Source: an uncultured Prevotella sp.
Lineage (GTDB): Bacteria > Bacteroidota > Bacteroidia > Bacteroidales > Bacteroidaceae
Direction: 5' to 3'
Length of the DNA: 28,812 nucleotides
Assembly: GCA_902477645.1 (NCBI GenBank)
Contig: CABSIA010000022.1
Location: forward strand, 1 to 28,812
In this document: piece after piece, positions 25,380 through 28,812 of the stretch
How positions within the stretch are numbered: position 1 is the stretch's first letter
How the letters are laid out: every line of letters starts with the position of its first letter
Notes under the pieces: generated by a model
Seen by the model: the letters and a program-made list of their open reading frames with translations, nothing else
Told to the model about the DNA's origin: nothing
Databases searched by the model: none
Program-made: the position numbers and the translations under genes

Positions 25380-25459
25380 TGTAGGGCCGCTATGTATAGC
25401 GGCCGCAAACAAATCCATTTCAACATCAAATTGCGGCCGCTATACATAGCGGCCCTACA
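25380..25459. repeat. Large perfect palindrome, 29-bp arms, between dapB and lepB
   Basis: Arms 25380-25408 and 25431-25459 are exact reverse complements around a 22-nt loop. Each arm also folds on itself through GGCCGCTAT / ATAGCGGCC. The DNA can therefore form one long hairpin or two short ones. It fills 80 of the 104 nt between dapB and lepB and has no T-run of terminator type on the plus strand (A-rich follows). Confidence 0.93.
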
Positions 25460-25476
25460 AGAAAAAAAATAAAATC

Positions 25477-27009
25477 ATGATTGACAAGCAAAAAGTAAAA
25501 CTCAATATGAAGGTGCAGTGGACAAAGTTCATTGGCGTATTGTTGCTGTACCTGCTTTTCCTGTTGTGGGTAAAAAGCTGGTGGGGACTGCTGGTGGTTC
25601 CGTTCATCTATGATGTTTATATAACAAAGAAAATCCGCTGGCAGTGGTGGAAAGACTCTGAGGGACCGGTTAAATTCATAATGTCGTGGGTAGATGCTAT
25701 TGTATTTGCCCTTGTAGCAGTATATTTCATCCACATTTTCTTTTTCCAGAACTTCGTAATTCCTTCATCGTCTCTTGAGAAAAGTCTTCTCACTGGTGAC
25801 TATCTTTTTGTGTCCAAGGTAAGCTACGGGCCGCGCATTCCGCAGACTCCGTTGACAATGCCTATGACACAACACACCTTGCCGCTTTTTAATTGTAAGA
25901 GCTACATTGAATACCCTCATTGGGACTATCGACGTGTAAAAGGTCTTGGCAACGTTAAACTCAACGACATCGTAGTGTTCAACTATCCGGCCGGCGACTC
26001 TATTCTTACCGAGGAGGCTTACGCCAACGACTATTATGCCATGTGCTATGGTTTTGGCGAGGATATTTACCGTCAGGTAAATCCTGATGCGCCAACTGTT
26101 TACGACCTCAACACAGTTCAGCAATATGGCTATTTCAGCAATATTTATCAGCTCGGCCGCAATTATATTGCCAACAATCCTGTTCAGTTCGGAAACATAG
26201 ACTCACGCCCTACCGACCGCCGCGAGAACTATGTGAAGCGTTGCGTGGGTCTGCCAGGACAGACATTGCAGATTAAGGAAAAAATAGTGTACCTTGACGG
26301 AAAAGCCAATAAAGAGCCCGACAACGTGCAATATACATACCTCATAAAGTTGAAAAACATGTCTATGGTCGATTTCCTCGACATGCGCTATGACGACATG
26401 CGCAAGGAGCTTGGCATAACTAATGAGGACGTGCAGTCGCTGTCAAGACTCCGTGGCTACGATGTTGATGCCCATTACATTCTGAATGACTCTATCCTTC
26501 AACAGTTCGACGGCTATCTGCCACTTACCAAACATGCGGCCTCAGAGCTTAAGAGACGTGGGGTTGTATCAGCCATACGCATGGTTACAGACAAGGATAT
26601 TTATTCAGGCACACTCTATCCGCAGAATGCCGTAACAGGTTGGACACGAGATAATTACGGTCCTGTTTGGATTCCGAAGAAGGGCGAGTCTGTTCATCTC
26701 TCAATGAGCAACATAGCTATCTACGAGCGTCCTATAAAAGTGTACGAGGGCAATCAGCTCGAGGTGAGGAACGGACAGATATACATCAACGGAAAACTTG
26801 CCGACAGCTACACTTTCAAGCTCGACTATTACTGGATGATGGGCGACAACCGCCACAACTCTGCCGACTCACGCTATTGGGGCTTTGTGCCTGAAGACCA
26901 TGTGGTGGGCAAACCAATATTCATCTGGTGGTCGAGTGATCCAGACCGTGGAGGCTTTGGCGGAATACGCTGGGGCAGACTCTTCAATATTGTAGATAAT
27001 ATAAAATAA
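25477..27009 (+). CDS. lepB: Signal peptidase I, large Bacteroidota form
   Basis: This 510-residue inner-membrane protease cleaves signal peptides of exported proteins. Hydrophobic segments lie at about 16-42 and 66-92. The catalytic Ser99 is in FVIPSSSLEKSLLTGD and the general-base Lys254 in ENYVKRCVGLPGQ. Box D/E motifs follow, including MGDNRHNSADSRYWGFVPEDH (GDN at 456-458). The Ser and Lys are 155 residues apart, and another insertion of about 200 residues separates Lys254 from the GDN motif, so the protein is much longer than the E. coli enzyme. It is followed 5 nt later by a second, degenerate S26 gene. Confidence 0.95.
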   Translation: MIDKQKVKLNMKVQWTKFIGVLLLYLLFLLWVKSWWGLLVVPFIYDVYITKKIRWQWWKDSEGPVKFIMSWVDAIVFALVAVYFIHIFFFQNFVIPSSSLEKSLLTGDYLFVSKVSYGPRIPQTPLTMPMTQHTLPLFNCKSYIEYPHWDYRRVKGLGNVKLNDIVVFNYPAGDSILTEEAYANDYYAMCYGFGEDIYRQVNPDAPTVYDLNTVQQYGYFSNIYQLGRNYIANNPVQFGNIDSRPTDRRENYVKRCVGLPGQTLQIKEKIVYLDGKANKEPDNVQYTYLIKLKNMSMVDFLDMRYDDMRKELGITNEDVQSLSRLRGYDVDAHYILNDSILQQFDGYLPLTKHAASELKRRGVVSAIRMVTDKDIYSGTLYPQNAVTGWTRDNYGPVWIPKKGESVHLSMSNIAIYERPIKVYEGNQLEVRNGQIYINGKLADSYTFKLDYYWMMGDNRHNSADSRYWGFVPEDHVVGKPIFIWWSSDPDRGGFGGIRWGRLFNIVDNIK

Positions 27010-27014
27010 AAAAA

Positions 27015-27407
27015 TTGAACCAGGCGCTCAAAACGTTTGTGGCGCTATTGGTGGCGACAGTGATAATGCTCGCCATTCGCGCCTATGTATTTACCATCTA
27101 CACGGTGCCCGTAGATGTCGGCAATGACATAAAAAAAGGCAACCGTGTAGGTGCGCTTCATTGGCTGTGCTCAGACCTGCGGCGTGGCGATGTAGTGGTG
27201 TTCGGCAAGGATACAAAAAACATAGGACGGATAAAAGCCATACCTGGTGACTCGGTTCTGGTCAAAGGCACACGATATATCATACCCCGCCAGTGCTGCA
27301 ACAGGTGCAACAGTTCTGATTGCCACACCTATATGCTCGATGTGGGGAACGCTGAGTTGCTCGTACAGAAACACGAGATGCTCGGCAAGGCGTGGCGAAT
27401 TTGGTGA
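27015..27407 (+). CDS. S26 signal-peptidase-like paralogue lacking the catalytic dyad
   Basis: The protein has 130 residues and a TTG start at 27015, because the next in-frame ATG (27066) would cut the membrane segment (about 6-28). It aligns by eye with LepB: TVPVDVGND corresponds to VIPSSSLEK, placing Val35 where Ser is expected, and NIGRIKAIPGDSVLV corresponds to YVKRCVGLPGQTL, placing Gly71 where Lys is expected. RGDVVVF is retained. Cysteines cluster at 94, 95, 98 and 103 (CCNRCNSSDC), plus Cys52. It is therefore probably not a peptidase and may be a partner or regulator of LepB, or a decaying copy. The rest of the frame is intact and spacing on both sides is tight (5 and 18 nt). Confidence 0.82.
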   Translation: MNQALKTFVALLVATVIMLAIRAYVFTIYTVPVDVGNDIKKGNRVGALHWLCSDLRRGDVVVFGKDTKNIGRIKAIPGDSVLVKGTRYIIPRQCCNRCNSSDCHTYMLDVGNAELLVQKHEMLGKAWRIW

Positions 27408-27425
27408 TACATTTTTCCTTTATAT

Positions 27426-28067
27426 ATGACTTCCGTACTTCTTTCATCAACATATTTCGGCCCCGTGCAATGGTATCAGAAACTTTTCAGGTACCAAAAT
27501 GTTGTCATTGAGCAGCACGATAATTTTATAAAGCAGACTTACCGTAACCGTTGTGTAATATCGGCCACACAGGGCGTTCAAACATTGTCAATTCCAGTAG
27601 AGCCGTCATCATCGCCCGACGGAAAACAGCCAATGCGCGATGTTAAAATTAGCAGTCACGGCAACTGGCGGCATCAGCACTGGAACGCACTGGTGTCGGC
27701 ATACGGCGAGAGTCCGTTCTTCGAATATTATGAGGACGATATCCGCCCGTTTTATGATAAGCAGTGGATATATCTTCTCGACTTCAACATGGAGATAACC
27801 GCCAAAATGTGCGAGTTGCTCGATATTTCTCCCAGCATATCCCTTTCTGGCGAATACATACCGTCTGAAAAACTTTCAAGCCTTTCCGCCAACATCGTTG
27901 GCGCTGATTTCCGTGATGTAATCCGTCCCAAGCATCCTATTGCTGACAATGAATTTTCTCCGAAGCCATATTATCAGGTATTCGCCCAGAAGCATGGATT
28001 TCAGCCCAATCTCTCTATTCTCGACCTCCTTTTCAATGAGGGCAACGAGGCGGTATTGTATCTGTAA
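27426..28067 (+). CDS. WbqC-like family protein
   Basis: This 213-residue soluble protein has the WbqC opening LLSSTYFGPVQWYQKLF and the blocks IEQHDNFIKQTYRNRC, LSIPVE and HGNWRHQHWNALVSAYGESPFFEYY. WbqC-like proteins occur in O-antigen clusters and as lone genes in Bacteroidota; their biochemical role is not established. It is the last gene of the dapB - lepB - S26 - wbqC-like row, starting 18 nt after the S26 paralogue. The small insert SSSPDGKQPMRDVK is consistent with the family and not a mobile-element peptide. Confidence 0.88.
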   Translation: MTSVLLSSTYFGPVQWYQKLFRYQNVVIEQHDNFIKQTYRNRCVISATQGVQTLSIPVEPSSSPDGKQPMRDVKISSHGNWRHQHWNALVSAYGESPFFEYYEDDIRPFYDKQWIYLLDFNMEITAKMCELLDISPSISLSGEYIPSEKLSSLSANIVGADFRDVIRPKHPIADNEFSPKPYYQVFAQKHGFQPNLSILDLLFNEGNEAVLYL

Positions 28068-28812
28068 TATGAAGTTTAATGTTTAGAGTTTGAAGTAAAA
28101 TGTTTTCAGGTTTGTTAAGACGGTGTTTCGGGCTGGGCTTGGTCAGGGTAAGGATGGTTTAAGAGAATTTCCTGATAAGCGGGATTAAGACCCGTTTATG
28201 TTATTTGCACTTAGATTTGTTGTATTTTGTGTAGAAATCTCAAGCAGCGCGCCCTGGAGGGGCATAAGGCACTTAGCCCAGGGCAGAGCGAAGCGGCACC
28301 CTGGGGAGAATAACGAAATAACAATCCATGCGCCCTGTAAGGGCAAAAGCGTAAATAAGCCAATGTATCTGTTTGATAATTAACGCTTTTGCCCTTACAG
28401 GGCGCATTTCTCACACCTTAATTGCGAACCCAGGGTGCCGCTTCGCTCTGCCCTGGGCTGTGCGCTTTTTGGGCCTACAGCCCGCCTCCCAATATTACTC
28501 CAAATTTTCTCTTATAATTAGGTGCAAGCCCCCAACAGCATAAGCCTAAATCATTTGCGAAAATACGGATTTTGCATATATGGTTGTTTTTCAGGCGTTT
28601 AGCCTTTAGACGTTCACATTGGTTAACTTTTTGATTTTCGCAAATGCCCTTTGTCTGGCTTCGTGTCGGTTCTCTTGCGAAAAAACGTATTTTTTACCAC
28701 AGAGACACTGAGTGCATAGAGTCTTCTTGACGTAAAAATTAAATTACAGTGAGTTTACAGAGTTTATGCCTAAAGGCATAGAGGCACAGAGATTTACTCC
28801 GCAAGGCTCTCG
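28068..28812. other. Gene-free repeat-rich interval to the window end
   Basis: These 745 nt hold the nested palindrome (28275-28459) and a 13-bp inverted repeat CATTTGCGAAAAT (28552-28564) / its complement (28634-28646). A loose direct copy of the GCGAAAA part sits near 28675. There is an ACAGAG-rich stretch (about 28697-28791) with a small hairpin ATGCCTAAAGGCAT. Two open frames across the palindrome (28198-28383 plus, 28211-28414 minus) mirror each other and are not called. No gene is supported. Confidence 0.75.
28275..28459. repeat. Nested double palindrome, 31-bp outer and 25-bp inner arms
   Basis: Outer arms 28275-28305 and 28429-28459 (starting AGCCCAGGGCAGAGCGAAGC) are exact complements. 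Inner arms 28328-28352 and 28383-28407 (starting ATGCGCCCTGTAAGGGCAAA) are also exact complements. Unpaired spacers of about 22 nt separate outer from inner arms, and a 30-nt loop closes the inner one. The unit resembles the large dispersed palindromes seen in Bacteroidota genomes. It has no transposase. Confidence 0.93.

Noticed and set aside
25380..25459. Reading the dapB-lepB palindrome as a simple dapB terminator
   Set aside because: On the plus strand it is followed by A-rich, not T-rich, sequence, and lepB has no clear promoter of its own between it and the ATG.
28198..28414. Two short open frames on opposite strands over the nested palindrome
   Set aside because: They encode near mirror-image peptides because they read the same inverted repeat; such frames are a known artefact of these repeats.
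28697..28791. Possible CRISPR or short tandem array from repeated ACAGAG motifs
   Set aside because: The copies are short, irregularly spaced and not identical, with no unique spacers of constant length and no cas genes.

Overview
The window reads as a chromosomal segment of a Bacteroidota bacterium of order Bacteroidales, probably Prevotella-like. The signs are: promoters with the Bacteroidota-type TTTG-N19-TAnnTTTG layout (clearest before leuS and dapB), little Shine-Dalgarno signal, a PorZ-like type IX secretion protein with its own C-terminal sorting domain, family proteins typical of this phylum (DUF2851, WbqC-like, a large LepB with a small S26 paralogue), a secreted GH31 glycosidase, and several families of perfect palindromic repeats. 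Genus assignment is an inference.

Layout. (1) 1-2888: the 3' end of a LicD-family gene, then a secreted GH31 alpha-glycosidase. (2) 2889-10690: a 24-bp-arm palindrome and a consensus promoter precede a tight run leuS - yitT-like - rdgB - GT2 - porZ, with gaps of 6 and 7 nt and then overlaps of 11 and 4 nt. leuS carries two in-frame insertions of a palindromic GC-rich element. (3) 10687-14054: an AT-rich surface-glycan block, with a polytopic membrane protein (-) divergent from a polyprenyl-phosphate-type GT2 and an acyltransferase-3 protein (+), closed by a multi-branched palindrome at 14071-14181. (4) 14237-17713: a DNA2/NAM7-type SF1 helicase (-) and an orphan ABC ATPase (+), fired from a mirror-symmetric divergent promoter whose -7 boxes lie 4-5 nt from the start codons, then a PfkB-family kinase (-). 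(5) 17714-18195: a gene-free AT-rich stretch with about nine DnaA-box-like 9-mers and an apparent change in strand composition, which is a candidate replication origin. (6) 18196-24470: nadA (+), a perfect bidirectional terminator, ruvB (-), an Rpn/PD-(D/E)XK nuclease (-) with a 12-bp tandem repeat, and an operon DUF2851 - thioesterase - dprA (-). (7) 24611-28067: dapB, a 29-bp-arm palindrome, lepB, a catalytically degenerate S26 paralogue, and a WbqC-like protein (+). (8) 28068-28812: no gene, with a nested 31-bp and 25-bp perfect palindrome and further repeats.

Functional themes are translation and housekeeping (leuS, rdgB, nadA, dapB), protein export (porZ, lepB and its paralogue), envelope glycan building (LicD, two GT2s, acyltransferase, membrane protein, WbqC-like), and DNA processing (ruvB, dprA, helicase, Rpn). 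The strongest leads are the coding palindromic elements in leuS, the candidate oriC, the symmetric near-leaderless divergent promoter, and the S26 paralogue that has lost both catalytic residues.
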